The notes beneath the pieces were generated by a model. That model was not told the DNA's origin and did no database searches. It was given only the letters and a program-made list of their open reading frames with translations. Both the position numbers and the translations under genes were made by a program. From positions 1 to 24,559 of the forward strand of contig CAKZPJ010000035.1 in the NCBI GenBank assembly GCA_937138955.1: DNA of 24,559 nt, given 5' to 3'. This document shows, piece after piece, positions 6,978-15,400 of this stretch. The DNA is from an uncultured Flammeovirgaceae bacterium. Its GTDB lineage: Bacteria; Bacteroidota; Bacteroidia; Cytophagales; Cyclobacteriaceae. How positions within the stretch are numbered: the stretch's first letter is position 1; each line of letters opens with the position of its first letter.

Positions 6978-8843
6978 CTATTTTCCAAGGTAAATCATAA
7001 TAACGGATATATCCGCCGGTGAAACCCCGCTGATTCGGGACGCCTGACCGATGGTTTGCGGGCGAATTTTCCCCAACTTTTCTCGTGCCTCGGTTGATAA
7101 TGCTTTCACCGTTCCGTAGTCGAAGTCGCTCGGAATTCGGTAATCTTCTAGGCTTTCTACTCGTTCAGCATGTTGACGCTCTTTTTCTAAGTAGCTTTCG
7201 TATTTCGTTAGAATCTCAACTTGTTCTATAACTTCCTCATCTATTTGCTGAAAGTATTCCTTTATAGTAGGATCGAGATTCTCTAAGACTGCTACCGAAA
7301 TTTCCGGACGTTTTAATAGTTGGTGAATGCTCACCTTTTCTTTGATAGTAGCGGTAGAAATTTCATCTAGTCCTTCGTTTATCTCGTTAGGAGCTGCTTT
7401 GCGTTGTTTGATTTCCACCAACACTTCTCGAATACTATTTCTTTTATCAAAAACTATTTCCAATCGCGTATCGTCTATTAGCCCAAGTTGATGACCTTTT
7501 TCGGTAAGCCGCAGATCAGCATTATCTTGCCGTAATAGTAAGCGGAACTCGGCTCGGGAAGTGAACATTCGATAAGGCTCATCAGTACCTTTGTTAATTA
7601 AGTCATCTATTAGTACCCCAATGTATGCTTCTGATCTTCGCAGAGTGAATGCTTCTTTTTCCTTAACTTTTCGGTGAGCATTAATACCCGCCATCAAGCC
7701 CTGGCAAGCAGCCTCTTCGTAACCGGTGGTTCCGTTGATTTGTCCGGCAAAAAATAGATTCTCAATAACTTTGGTTTCCAAACTCAACGAGAGTTGAGTG
7801 GGCGGAAAGTAGTCGTATTCAATAGCGTAGCCCGGACGAAATAGTTTCGCTTTTTCAAAACCAGGTATGTGGCGAATAGCCTGGTGTTGGACTTCTTCAG
7901 GAAGTGAAGTAGAAAAACCATTAACGTACACCTCTACGGTATCCCAACCTTCCGGTTCCACAAAAATTTGATGACGGTCGCGCTCAGCAAAGCGGTTAAT
8001 TTTATCCTCAATAGAAGGACAATAACGGGGGCCTTGCCCTTGAATTCGTCCGTTGAACATGGGTGAGCGGTCAAATCCGTCCGCTAAAACTTCGTGTACG
8101 GTAGGATTAGTATACGTGATATGACAGCTCCGTTGATGAGCGAGCGGCTTAGTATCGGTGAAAGAAAACTTACTTGGTCTTTCATCACCGGGTTGCTCTT
8201 CCATTTTGTTGTAGTCTAGCGAACGTCCGTCTACCCTAGGTGGGGTTCCCGTTTTCATTCGTCCCGCTTCAAACCCTAAACTGATAAGCTGTTCAGTAAT
8301 TCCTTTGGAAGCTCGCTCCCCTGAACGCCCCCCTCCCATCTGCTTATCCCCAATATGAATTAAGCCATTCAGAAATGTGCCATTTGTCAGGATAACAGTT
8401 TTTGATTTGATCTCTAGCCCAATACTGGTCTTCACTCCTACCGCCTTCTCCCCTTCTACCAGAATTTCGTTTACCATTTCCTGTAGAAAATCGAGGTTCT
8501 GAATTTTCTCTAATTCCATCCGCCAAGCTTCAGTGAAACGTGCCCGATCATTTTGAGTTCGTGGACTCCACATTGCGGGCCCTTTAGAACGATTCAGCAT
8601 CCTAAATTGGATAGCTGAAACATCGGTGACGATTCCGGAAAGCCCGCCTAGTGCATCAATCTCACGGACTATTTGTCCTTTGGCTACTCCACCCATTGCC
8701 GGATTACAAGACATTTGACCCATTTTGGCCATATCCATCGTAATCAGCAAAGTCTTAGAGCCCATATTTGCCGCAGCGGCGGCCGCTTCGTTTCCAGCGT
8801 GCCCCGCCCCTACTACAATCACATCGTATTTTTCAAACAGCAT
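6978..8843 (-). CDS. mnmG: tRNA uridine-5-carboxymethylaminomethyl(34) synthesis enzyme MnmG (GidA)
   Basis: MnmG works with MnmE to place the carboxymethylaminomethyl group on U34 of certain tRNAs, using FAD and methylenetetrahydrofolate, in the cytoplasm. The 621-residue length matches the family. Seen: the N-terminal dinucleotide-binding motif VIVVGAGHAGNEAA (about residues 8-21), the conserved SCNPAMGGVAKGQIVREIDA (about 45-64), the FNGRIQGQGPRYCPSIEDK segment (catalytic Cys region), a FAGQINGTTGYEEAACQGL motif, and the C-terminal helical domain ending in ISGVSPADISVIMIYLGK. The ATG start at 8843 precedes the FAD motif directly. It lies downstream of ybeY in the same direction, separated by about 250 bp that hold a parS-like site. 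Proximity to the DnaA-box cluster fits the usual origin location of gidA. Confidence 0.97.
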   Translation of the reverse strand: MLFEKYDVIVVGAGHAGNEAAAAAANMGSKTLLITMDMAKMGQMSCNPAMGGVAKGQIVREIDALGGLSGIVTDVSAIQFRMLNRSKGPAMWSPRTQNDRARFTEAWRMELEKIQNLDFLQEMVNEILVEGEKAVGVKTSIGLEIKSKTVILTNGTFLNGLIHIGDKQMGGGRSGERASKGITEQLISLGFEAGRMKTGTPPRVDGRSLDYNKMEEQPGDERPSKFSFTDTKPLAHQRSCHITYTNPTVHEVLADGFDRSPMFNGRIQGQGPRYCPSIEDKINRFAERDRHQIFVEPEGWDTVEVYVNGFSTSLPEEVQHQAIRHIPGFEKAKLFRPGYAIEYDYFPPTQLSLSLETKVIENLFFAGQINGTTGYEEAACQGLMAGINAHRKVKEKEAFTLRRSEAYIGVLIDDLINKGTDEPYRMFTSRAEFRLLLRQDNADLRLTEKGHQLGLIDDTRLEIVFDKRNSIREVLVEIKQRKAAPNEINEGLDEISTATIKEKVSIHQLLKRPEISVAVLENLDPTIKEYFQQIDEEVIEQVEILTKYESYLEKERQHAERVESLEDYRIPSDFDYGTVKALSTEAREKLGKIRPQTIGQASRISGVSPADISVIMIYLGK

Positions 8844-9037
8844 GGTTTATGTAAATTTCCCTTCTTCTTTACAAGTAAAAGTAGTATTTCGTTTCCGAAT
8901 TGTTGTGATTTCTTCTCCTGAATTTATGATGTTGCAGTTTCACTACAATTGGGTCGGCCTTATATTAGATTTTTTGCTATTAGCCTTGCTATTGATTTGA
9001 GTATACCCCTTATTCTGAATGAGTTATACTACTTCGT

Positions 9038-9086
9038 GTGAAGCAATTAGTTAATGTTCCACGTGGAACGTAGTCGTGAAGCAATT
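9038..9086. repeat. 11-bp direct repeats flanking the parS-like site
   Basis: GTGAAGCAATT occurs at 9038-9048 and 9076-9086, in the same orientation on either side of the 16-bp parS-like palindrome. The repeat may reflect a duplication or a flanking recognition element. Confidence 0.55.
9055..9070. promoter_or_regulatory. parS: parS-like centromere site (ParB/Spo0J binding)
   Basis: TGTTCCACGTGGAACG matches the broadly conserved bacterial parS consensus TGTTNCACGTGNAACA at 15 of 16 positions, the only difference being the last base. The inner 14 bases (9056-9069) are a perfect palindrome around CACGTG. It sits in the non-coding gap between ybeY and mnmG, about 5.7 kb from the DnaA-box cluster. 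In many bacteria parS sites gather near oriC and load ParB for origin segregation and SMC recruitment. No parA or parB gene lies in this window. Confidence 0.85.
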
Positions 9087-9094
9087 GAGAAAAC

Positions 9095-9535
9095 TTAGGT
9101 AGAGTGAAAGTTTTGAAAGTAGATACTGATAAACTTACTTTCTAACAATCGCATTTCCAATTTCTCGGCATCGGTAGAATCGTTAAACTCCAGAAGATGG
9201 AGAACACCATGGATGGTCACTCTCAGAAGTTCGTTGAGAAAAGGGGTATTCATATGCTGAGCATTTTCTTTTACTCTATCAACGCTAATGAATATGTCAC
9301 TTTCGAGAGGCTGATCAGTTTGATCGCGATTATCAAAGGTGATTATATCAGTGTAATAATTGTGGGAGAGATACTGCTGATTGATGGTGAGCAGATATTC
9401 GTCAGAACAAAAAATGTAGTTAATTTCTTGAATGGTTCGATCGTAATGCTTCGCTACTTGAAGTAACCATTCCGGTACAAGAGGGAGAATAGAATGAGGG
9501 GAAAAGTCTGTATCTTCTACAAAAAAATGAACCAC
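9095..9535 (-). CDS. ybeY: Endoribonuclease YbeY, rRNA maturation factor
   Basis: YbeY is a zinc-dependent endoribonuclease involved in 16S rRNA 3'-end maturation and ribosome quality control. The 146-residue product shows the family pattern: EINYIFCSDEYLLTINQQYL (38-57), YTDIITFD (61-68), DIFISVDRVKENA (80-92) and the metal motif HGVLHL (109-114). The usual H-G-x-L-H-L-x-G-x-D-H reads HGVLHLLEFND here, so H109 and H113 are kept but the third histidine position is Asp119. I believe an Asp there is common in Bacteroidota YbeY proteins. The start is GTG at 9535, with an AAGGTGG-like sequence overlapping it. It follows the ATPase gene with a 1-base gap, so translation is probably coupled. Confidence 0.93.
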   Translation of the reverse strand: MVHFFVEDTDFSPHSILPLVPEWLLQVAKHYDRTIQEINYIFCSDEYLLTINQQYLSHNYYTDIITFDNRDQTDQPLESDIFISVDRVKENAQHMNTPFLNELLRVTIHGVLHLLEFNDSTDAEKLEMRLLESKFISIYFQNFHST

Positions 9536-9536
9536 C

Positions 9537-9938
9537 TTAATTTATGTAGAAAATAAGCTCTACTGTGCAACCGTCATCCTGAAAGTTTACTTCGTCAGAA
9601 AGGTGCTTCATCAAAAAGATACCTCGCCCGCCGGGTTTATCAATATTTTCAGGGGCCGTTGGATCAGGTAGGTTAGTGTGGTCAAAACCATCACCTTCGT
9701 CCTTAACCCAAAAGATAATAGAGCCATCATTAAGCTTTAAGGAAAGATTAACATTCTTATGAGAGTCGCCTTTATTACCATGACGAATAGCATTGTTCAC
9801 TGATTCAGTGACAGCAATCATTATATTACCGTATATATCATCGTTCAAACTGAACTGTTCTTTAGCATTGTCAATAAAACTTTCTATCATCCGAATGTTT
9901 TCAGATAATGAAGGAACAGAAATGCTGATTGAATTCAT
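9537..9938 (-). CDS. Small HATPase (RsbW/SpoIIAB-like) anti-sigma-type ATP-binding protein
   Basis: This 133-residue protein is a lone GHKL/HATPase_c_2 domain, as in RsbW and SpoIIAB anti-sigma kinases. Seen: the N-box TESVNNAIRHGN (44-55), the G1 box DEGDGFD (80-86) and the G2 box PGGRGIFLMKHL (102-113). It would bind ATP and either phosphorylate an antagonist protein or hold a partner. No STAS antagonist, PP2C phosphatase or sigma factor gene lies nearby, so its partner is unknown. It is packed between the DUF4175 gene (4-bp gap) and ybeY (1-bp gap). The ATG at 9938 agrees with the family's usual length. Confidence 0.88.
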   Translation of the reverse strand: MNSISISVPSLSENIRMIESFIDNAKEQFSLNDDIYGNIMIAVTESVNNAIRHGNKGDSHKNVNLSLKLNDGSIIFWVKDEGDGFDHTNLPDPTAPENIDKPGGRGIFLMKHLSDEVNFQDDGCTVELIFYIN

Positions 9939-9942
9939 ATTG

Positions 9943-12900
9943 CTAGTTTAAACGCTTAAAGTACTTATTAGCCTCGGTTTTATAATAAGGATTGAGTTTG
10001 AGAGGCACTGTTTTCAATAGCTCAATCTCTTGCTTCTTTAGTTGAATATATTCGTCGAAACGTTGAGCCGCTTGCTTTTCATACGAGTCTTTAGCGGTTT
10101 CTCCTTTTCGCTTTTGATCCAACTCTTGCTCACGATCCGACTTTTCTACATCTAACAAACGGGTCAGAATTTGTTTCTGTCGTTCAATCAACTCGCTAGA
10201 AAGCTTTTTGTTGACCAAATCGGTTTCAGTTTCTTCCATTTCCTTCGCTAGTTCATCTCCGGTACCTCCCCCCCCATCTTCTTCTGAATCCATGTCTTCC
10301 AATGCCTTTCGAATTTTCTCTTGCTGCTGAGCGAGTTTGGATAATTCTTCGGATAAGGCTCTTCCCGATTTCCCGCTCTTCTGTAAATTTTGAATTTGCT
10401 CATTGAGCTGCTTTTGCAACTCACTCAAATTCATATTTTGTTGAGAGTCGCCCGGATTCTGCTGAGGGTTGCCCATTGCATCTGCCATTTGCTGTTGCAT
10501 TTGGCTAAGTACATCGTTCAGTAAAAGAGCTAAATTATTAATAGAGGTCATGGCAAACTGTTGCTGACTAATCGCTTTATACTGCTGGCGTTCCCGTAAT
10601 GACCCCATACTTTCATCCATGTACTTGTTCATGTCCTTCACCTCTCGGGTCACGAACGACTGAATCTGGAACACCCTTTCGGCTAACGCAAGCAAGCTAT
10701 CTTCAATAATTTTGGCATCGTCCCGCAGCTTTAGTTGTTCTTGAGAAAGATCAATAAAGCGGGGATCGTTTTGCTTTACCTCTCGGAAGTCCTTCATTAC
10801 GGTTTCTTGGTCAAAAGAAAGAGTAAGTAGATTATCCAGAATGTTTCGTAGATTATCCATGTTCTCTTGTAGCATTTCCATCTCCATACTCTGCTGCATC
10901 TGCTGCATCTTTTGCGCCATTTGTTGCATTTGCTTGGCACTCTTTTGCTGAGATTTCTGAGCTTTCTTTCGCTGGTTTTTTTCTAAAGCTTCCTGAGCTT
11001 TCTGCTGCTCCTGTTGAGTTTGCTGCTGCTCCTGCTTCATGTCTTGCATGGGAGATGGGTTCTTGAGATCCTGGTTCAGTTCATTAAGCTCTTCCATTTC
11101 TTTTTGAAGCTGTTCAAAATCTTCGTTCATCTGCTCTTGCTGCTCACTCAGTTCTTCAGTATCGTTGTCTTTGTCTTCGGTTTCTTCAGCTAGTTGTTGC
11201 TGCTCTTCCGCTTTTTGCTCCATTTGCTGTTGCACATCTTCCAGCTTAGAATCAAATTTCATTCGTTTGAATAGCTCTAGAGTACGCTCTAATTCTTCTT
11301 CCAAATTCTCCTCTTGGTCATTAATCTTCTGAAGTTGATCGCGCATTTTATCCATATCGAGCTGATCGTCCAGAAGTTTTTGCAGCTCTTCGTACATCTT
11401 CTTGGTTTCTTCATCCAGTAACTCATCCATTAGTTGCTGTAATTGATCAATTTGCTCCTTCACTTTCTCACTTTGTTCGCCGAATTGCTCCTGCTGCATT
11501 TTACTGGCTTGACTCTGTTCTTTTAGCTGCTCTAGCTGTTTTTCTAAGTCCTGTCGTTGCTTTACAATGTCTTCCAATAGCTGCTTATCTTGCCAGGTTA
11601 AATCTTTTTTGCCCCGTAGTCGCTTTTCTACCTCTTCAATATCTTGCTTCAACTGTTCGGCCTGTTGCACCGTTTTGCTAATTTGACTCTGGGTTTCCGC
11701 CGCTGATTTCTCTATATTTTCACGAATAGTTTCCCGGTCAGGAATACTAAAAACGTAAGCAGAAGTTTGAGATGACTTATTTCCATTTACCGCGTCATTG
11801 TCCCATACCTTAAGGAAGTAGCGGATCTTATCACCAGGATTTAGACCGAGCGTATCCACATTCCACTGGTAGTAGTAGCTTTGGTTATTCTGTTTAGAGT
11901 CTAGCGGCAGCCTCATTTTTTGATATTTCTCTTCACTTTTCTCTCCTTCTTCCGAAGCCTCAAATTTATAATATAACGCAAGTTGGGTAAGCCCATAGTC
12001 ATCAGATACGTTGCCTCCTAGCACCAAGAACTGATAGAGGGTAGTATCCTGAAATTGCTCTAAACTGATTTGCGGATTCTGATCAGGAATAACATTTAGG
12101 TAATAGCGGATATCTTGTTTGTTGCTGCTATACTCATTTACCAGATCAATCTGGTAAGTATCTGATTTCAACGCCTGTTTTTCTAGCGAAAACGCCCCGT
12201 TAGTATCTTGTTCCAACTGATGAATTTCCTCCTGCTCTACAAACAGCAGTTGCATACTATCGGCGGCCAGTGCGCTAAATTGCCAAGTGATGTTCGTTCC
12301 CTCGGGTACTTGTAGGTTTCCAATGTTGTCTAATCGCTGATCATCTCGTGAAAGATAGTTTGGATAATCAAGATAAACGCTGAAGTTTTTAAGGTTAGGG
12401 CGATCTACCACTTGAATAGTACGAGATACCGAATTAAATCCGGCAGCTTCTATGTAGAAGGGAGTATCGCGCTGAATATTTTGAAAGGCAAATTGGAGGG
12501 TTCCTTCCTCGTTGGGAGTCATACGAAAACGACGCCCCGACGCTACTAAATAGGCTTTATCGGGGATAGCGCTTCCTTCCAAATCCACATCAACGGTGAA
12601 ATCTTCATTCTTAAAGGCGATGAGTGACTCGTTTCCGATATTAAATGAGAAAGGAGCTTCAGGAACGTATTCCTTATTGAAGTTCACAATTCGGCGCGTT
12701 CCTTCCGAAAAAAATTGAGGAACGAAGAGTAATACCACTACCATAACTCCTACTGGCGCAGCAAGGTACTTCAGATGCCGTAAATTTTTACGCAAGTTAA
12801 TAGCTACTGGAAATCGCACTACAGAAAGGTGCTTGGTTTTTTGGGCAATACTAGCTGCCACTAACTCTCCCTGTCTACTATCTGCCTTATTTAATTGGAT

Positions 12901-13248
12901 TAAATTTAATAGCTTGTCTTGCACATCGGGAAAGAACGTACCAATCTGTCGGGCTGCCTCTTCATCGCTAATCTGGCGTTTGTTGTTGTACAAACGAACT
13001 AGTGGGTCTATTACCCACTTAATCAGAATAAATAGGAACAATAACAAAAAGCTGAAGAATAGTACTCCTCGCCATAGACTATTAAGGCGGGCAGTATATT
13101 CAATAGAATTGAATAGAAGATATACGGAAAGTACAGTAGCTCCGAAAAAGATAGCTCCTCGGATCAGCTTGTTCAGGTAGTATTTCCGCTTGTATTGCTG
13201 AAGCTGTTCGGTAACGCTACTAAAGGGAGAGTCGGCTGACATAAGCAT
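9943..13248 (-). CDS. DUF4175-family large membrane protein with long coiled coil
   Basis: The 1101-residue protein begins with two transmembrane helices (about 30-48 and 60-80) and a third at about 161-180 (YLAAPVGVMVVVLLFVPQFF). An extracytoplasmic beta-rich region follows (about 190-500), then a very long Gln/Glu/Lys-rich coiled coil (about 515-795, with runs such as QQQTQQEQQKAQEALEKNQR) and a helical C-terminus. This layout matches the uncharacterised DUF4175 proteins found across Bacteroidota. Its biochemical role is unknown; an envelope scaffold is a guess. The start is ATG at 13248, with a second ATG two codons in. It is the first gene of a tight unit with the small ATPase and ybeY. 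The glutamine-codon runs give the + strand a visibly repetitive TGCTGC/TTGCTG texture at about 10860-11700. Confidence 0.85.
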   Translation of the reverse strand: MLMSADSPFSSVTEQLQQYKRKYYLNKLIRGAIFFGATVLSVYLLFNSIEYTARLNSLWRGVLFFSFLLLFLFILIKWVIDPLVRLYNNKRQISDEEAARQIGTFFPDVQDKLLNLIQLNKADSRQGELVAASIAQKTKHLSVVRFPVAINLRKNLRHLKYLAAPVGVMVVVLLFVPQFFSEGTRRIVNFNKEYVPEAPFSFNIGNESLIAFKNEDFTVDVDLEGSAIPDKAYLVASGRRFRMTPNEEGTLQFAFQNIQRDTPFYIEAAGFNSVSRTIQVVDRPNLKNFSVYLDYPNYLSRDDQRLDNIGNLQVPEGTNITWQFSALAADSMQLLFVEQEEIHQLEQDTNGAFSLEKQALKSDTYQIDLVNEYSSNKQDIRYYLNVIPDQNPQISLEQFQDTTLYQFLVLGGNVSDDYGLTQLALYYKFEASEEGEKSEEKYQKMRLPLDSKQNNQSYYYQWNVDTLGLNPGDKIRYFLKVWDNDAVNGNKSSQTSAYVFSIPDRETIRENIEKSAAETQSQISKTVQQAEQLKQDIEEVEKRLRGKKDLTWQDKQLLEDIVKQRQDLEKQLEQLKEQSQASKMQQEQFGEQSEKVKEQIDQLQQLMDELLDEETKKMYEELQKLLDDQLDMDKMRDQLQKINDQEENLEEELERTLELFKRMKFDSKLEDVQQQMEQKAEEQQQLAEETEDKDNDTEELSEQQEQMNEDFEQLQKEMEELNELNQDLKNPSPMQDMKQEQQQTQQEQQKAQEALEKNQRKKAQKSQQKSAKQMQQMAQKMQQMQQSMEMEMLQENMDNLRNILDNLLTLSFDQETVMKDFREVKQNDPRFIDLSQEQLKLRDDAKIIEDSLLALAERVFQIQSFVTREVKDMNKYMDESMGSLRERQQYKAISQQQFAMTSINNLALLLNDVLSQMQQQMADAMGNPQQNPGDSQQNMNLSELQKQLNEQIQNLQKSGKSGRALSEELSKLAQQQEKIRKALEDMDSEEDGGGGTGDELAKEMEETETDLVNKKLSSELIERQKQILTRLLDVEKSDREQELDQKRKGETAKDSYEKQAAQRFDEYIQLKKQEIELLKTVPLKLNPYYKTEANKYFKRLN

Positions 13249-13325
13249 AAGCGTTCGTTCGTGGTTTTAACTTAGAGAGTTGTCTTAAAAATTACGGAAA
13301 TTCTATCAATAAAGTATGTTTCCAG

Positions 13326-14090
13326 TCAGTCTATTTCCAAAACTATCGGACAATGATCAGAATGGTGCGCTTGGGGTAAAATGGTAGCATTTTGCAATCT
13401 GCTTTCTAATGCACTACTCGCCATATGATAATCAATACGCCAACCCAAGTTCTTTTGCCTTGCTCCCGCCCGATAGCTCCACCAAGAGTAGTGATTTGGT
13501 TCTTGGTGAAAGAAGCGAAACGTATCGATAAACCCTGATTCAATAAAGCCCGATACCCACTCTCGTTCTTCGGGCAGAAAACCTGTAGAGTTTTTATTTC
13601 TTACCGGATCGTGAATATCAATTGGGCGATGGCAAATATTGTAATCCCCACTAATTACTAATTCTTTTTTATCCTGTTTAAGTTCGTTAATGTAAGATTG
13701 AAAGTCAGAAAGCCATTGCATTTTAAATGCCTGACGAATATCACCCATCGTACCGGACGGCATGTACACACTCATTACCGAAAAACCTTCGTAATCAGCT
13801 CGGATCACTCGGCCTTCTTGGTCGTATTTTTCTATACCAATTCCGTAGTTGATATGCTTTGGAGTAGGCTTAGAAAAGATAGCTACCCCGCTGTATCCTT
13901 TTTTTATAGTAGGTACTTCCCAGAAAGTCTGATAGCCTAGTGACTCAATCTCTGAAACAGGTACCTGGTCAGGAGTGGCTTTCGTTTCCTGTAAACACAC
14001 AATGTCAGGGTTTTCTTGACTTAGCCATTCCAAAAAGCCTTTTCGGATAGCCGCCCGAATTCCATTTACATTGTAGGAGATAATCTTCAT
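13326..14090 (-). CDS. xth: Exodeoxyribonuclease III (AP endonuclease, ExoIII family)
   Basis: This enzyme cleaves DNA at abasic sites and degrades 3' ends in base excision repair. The 254 residues show the endonuclease/exonuclease/phosphatase fold motifs in order: SYNVNGIRAA (5-14), IVCLQETKA (30-38, catalytic metal-binding Glu), YSGVAIFSK (66-74), VYMPSG (108-113), ISGDYNICHRPIDIHDP (146-162), WWSYRAGARQKNLGWRIDYH (about 203-222) and a C-terminal HHSDHCPIV containing the catalytic Asp-His pair. Length and ATG start are typical. It is 6 bp downstream of a small conserved gene in the same orientation, so the two likely form an operon. Confidence 0.96.
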   Translation of the reverse strand: MKIISYNVNGIRAAIRKGFLEWLSQENPDIVCLQETKATPDQVPVSEIESLGYQTFWEVPTIKKGYSGVAIFSKPTPKHINYGIGIEKYDQEGRVIRADYEGFSVMSVYMPSGTMGDIRQAFKMQWLSDFQSYINELKQDKKELVISGDYNICHRPIDIHDPVRNKNSTGFLPEEREWVSGFIESGFIDTFRFFHQEPNHYSWWSYRAGARQKNLGWRIDYHMASSALESRLQNATILPQAHHSDHCPIVLEID

Positions 14091-14096
14091 GTAATA

Positions 14097-14456
14097 TTAA
14101 ATAGCAATGCCTAGTTCTTGTTCAAAATACTCAATGACGTGCATTTTCAGAAGCTTCTCTTGTTCTAAAAGATCAAAGTGCGGTAGCTTTTTCTGTAGCT
14201 TCCAATGGGGCCAGCCATCTCGGTCTATACCTTCCAATTCATAAAACCCTGATAGAGAAAGCACTTTGCAAATAGCAATATGCATTAGATCTTGCTTCTC
14301 TTCTTTAGAAAAGTGCTGGGCTCCCCTACCCAATTCCTGTACTCCCACTAAAAAGAGAACGGCGTTCATATCGGCGGGTCGTTTGCCTACTTGCTCCTCA
14401 ATAGTAGTTAGTAGGGTTTGCCACTTTCGTTCTAGTACTAAATCTTTTTGAAACAT
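14097..14456 (-). CDS. Conserved hypothetical protein of Bacteroidota type
   Basis: This 119-residue, probably cytoplasmic, mostly helical protein has no signal peptide or membrane segment. It contains NAVLFLVGVQELGRGAQHFS (31-50), EEKQDLMHIAICKVLS (52-67) and a GWPHWKL stretch (80-86). I recall similar small unannotated proteins in Bacteroidota genomes but know no function. It starts with ATG at 14456 and sits 6 bp upstream of the exonuclease III gene, so it is likely co-transcribed with it. It diverges from the ComF-like gene across about 100 bp that should hold both promoters. Confidence 0.75.
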   Translation of the reverse strand: MFQKDLVLERKWQTLLTTIEEQVGKRPADMNAVLFLVGVQELGRGAQHFSKEEKQDLMHIAICKVLSLSGFYELEGIDRDGWPHWKLQKKLPHFDLLEQEKLLKMHVIEYFEQELGIAI

Positions 14457-14559
14457 GTTGAGAAAGAATCAGGAAAATTACGTCGGTAAGATTACAATTT
14501 TTATTGCGTAGAGCGTAAGTAATTGATGCCGTATCTTGTGTGTTTCTATACGGACTAAA

Positions 14560-15237
14560 ATGCTAAAGGATTTCCTATCACTCGTATTTCCCCGAACGTG
14601 CATAATATCGCAAGTTCCCCTAGCTAAAGGTGAGCAATTGATCTCTACTCAGACTGTTATCGGTTTGCCAAGATTTGATTTGAACGAAGAGCATACGAGT
14701 TTGGTAAGAAGAGTGTATAGCTTTGCTCCGGTAAGCCACGTTTGGGCCTACTATAAATTTTCGAAACAAGGTAAGGTTCAAAAGTTATTGCACGCCCTGA
14801 AATATCAAAATCACCCCGAGATAGGAGAAATAACCGGAAAATGGTTTGGTCACGCTTTACTAGAAAATACGGGTATCGCTGATGTTGATTTGATTGTTCC
14901 TGTTCCGATGCATAGAAAAAAGCAAAAAAAGCGCGGCTATAATCAGTGCGACTACATCACCTGGGGACTATCGGAGATATTATCTATTCCTTGGTCAACG
15001 CAAGTATTAGTAAAGACTGAGAATACGGAATCGCAGACACGCAAAAATCGGCTAGAACGATATAGAAATAGCTACCGATCTTACGCCATTCGGAAAAATG
15101 CCAACATCCAGGGAAAACATATTTTACTAGTAGATGATGTGATAACTACCGGGGCAACACTGGGTGCTTGTGCCAACTTATTGTTAGCGGGTGGCTGCCG
15201 AGCAGTTAGCGTAGTGGCGCTAGCTTCGCCGGAATAA
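14560..15237 (+). CDS. ComF family phosphoribosyltransferase-like protein
   Basis: ComF/GntX-family proteins have a phosphoribosyltransferase fold and are linked to DNA uptake or DNA metabolism. Seen: the family segment KLLHALKYQNHPEIGEITG, VDLIVPVPMHRKKQKKRGYNQ, and the PRPP-binding loop HILLVDDVITTGATLGAC (about residues 186-203 of 225). I prefer the ATG at 14560, giving the usual MLKDFLSLVFPRTC opening, over an in-frame TTG at 14536. The N-terminal zinc finger (two Cys pairs in typical members) is degenerate here: only Cys14 is kept, and the others read Ser or Thr (CIIS, LISTQT). It is followed by a strong bidirectional terminator. Confidence 0.9.
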   Translation: MLKDFLSLVFPRTCIISQVPLAKGEQLISTQTVIGLPRFDLNEEHTSLVRRVYSFAPVSHVWAYYKFSKQGKVQKLLHALKYQNHPEIGEITGKWFGHALLENTGIADVDLIVPVPMHRKKQKKRGYNQCDYITWGLSEILSIPWSTQVLVKTENTESQTRKNRLERYRNSYRSYAIRKNANIQGKHILLVDDVITTGATLGACANLLLAGGCRAVSVVALASPE

Positions 15238-15313
15238 ATGTGGGATAAAGCAGAGAATACCAAGGTGACATAGAATAGTCTAACACGGCTAATTAAAAAA
15301 TAACCTTGATAAT

Positions 15314-15350
15314 AAAAAAGGGCTTCGTCATTTAGACGAAGCCCTTTTTT
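15314..15350. terminator. Strong bidirectional intrinsic terminator
   Basis: GGGCTTCGTC (15320-15329) pairs perfectly with GACGAAGCCC (15335-15344) around a 5-base loop, with A6 before and T6 after. Either strand therefore gives a GC-rich stem followed by a U-tract. It lies between the convergent comF-like (+, ends 15237) and gldJ-like (-, ends 15401) genes and would terminate both. Confidence 0.95.
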
Positions 15351-15400
15351 AGTATCTCCCGGATGAGCGATGGCGAATTCCGGGGATTGTTAATTCTTAT

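Noticed and set aside
10860..11700. TGCTGC/TTGCTG-rich texture as a tandem repeat or mobile element
   Set aside because: It is explained by glutamine and glutamate codons of the DUF4175 coiled coil; the units are irregular.
14536..14559. TTG start eight codons upstream for the ComF-like gene
   Set aside because: The extra residues do not resemble the family and the ATG at 14560 gives the usual opening.
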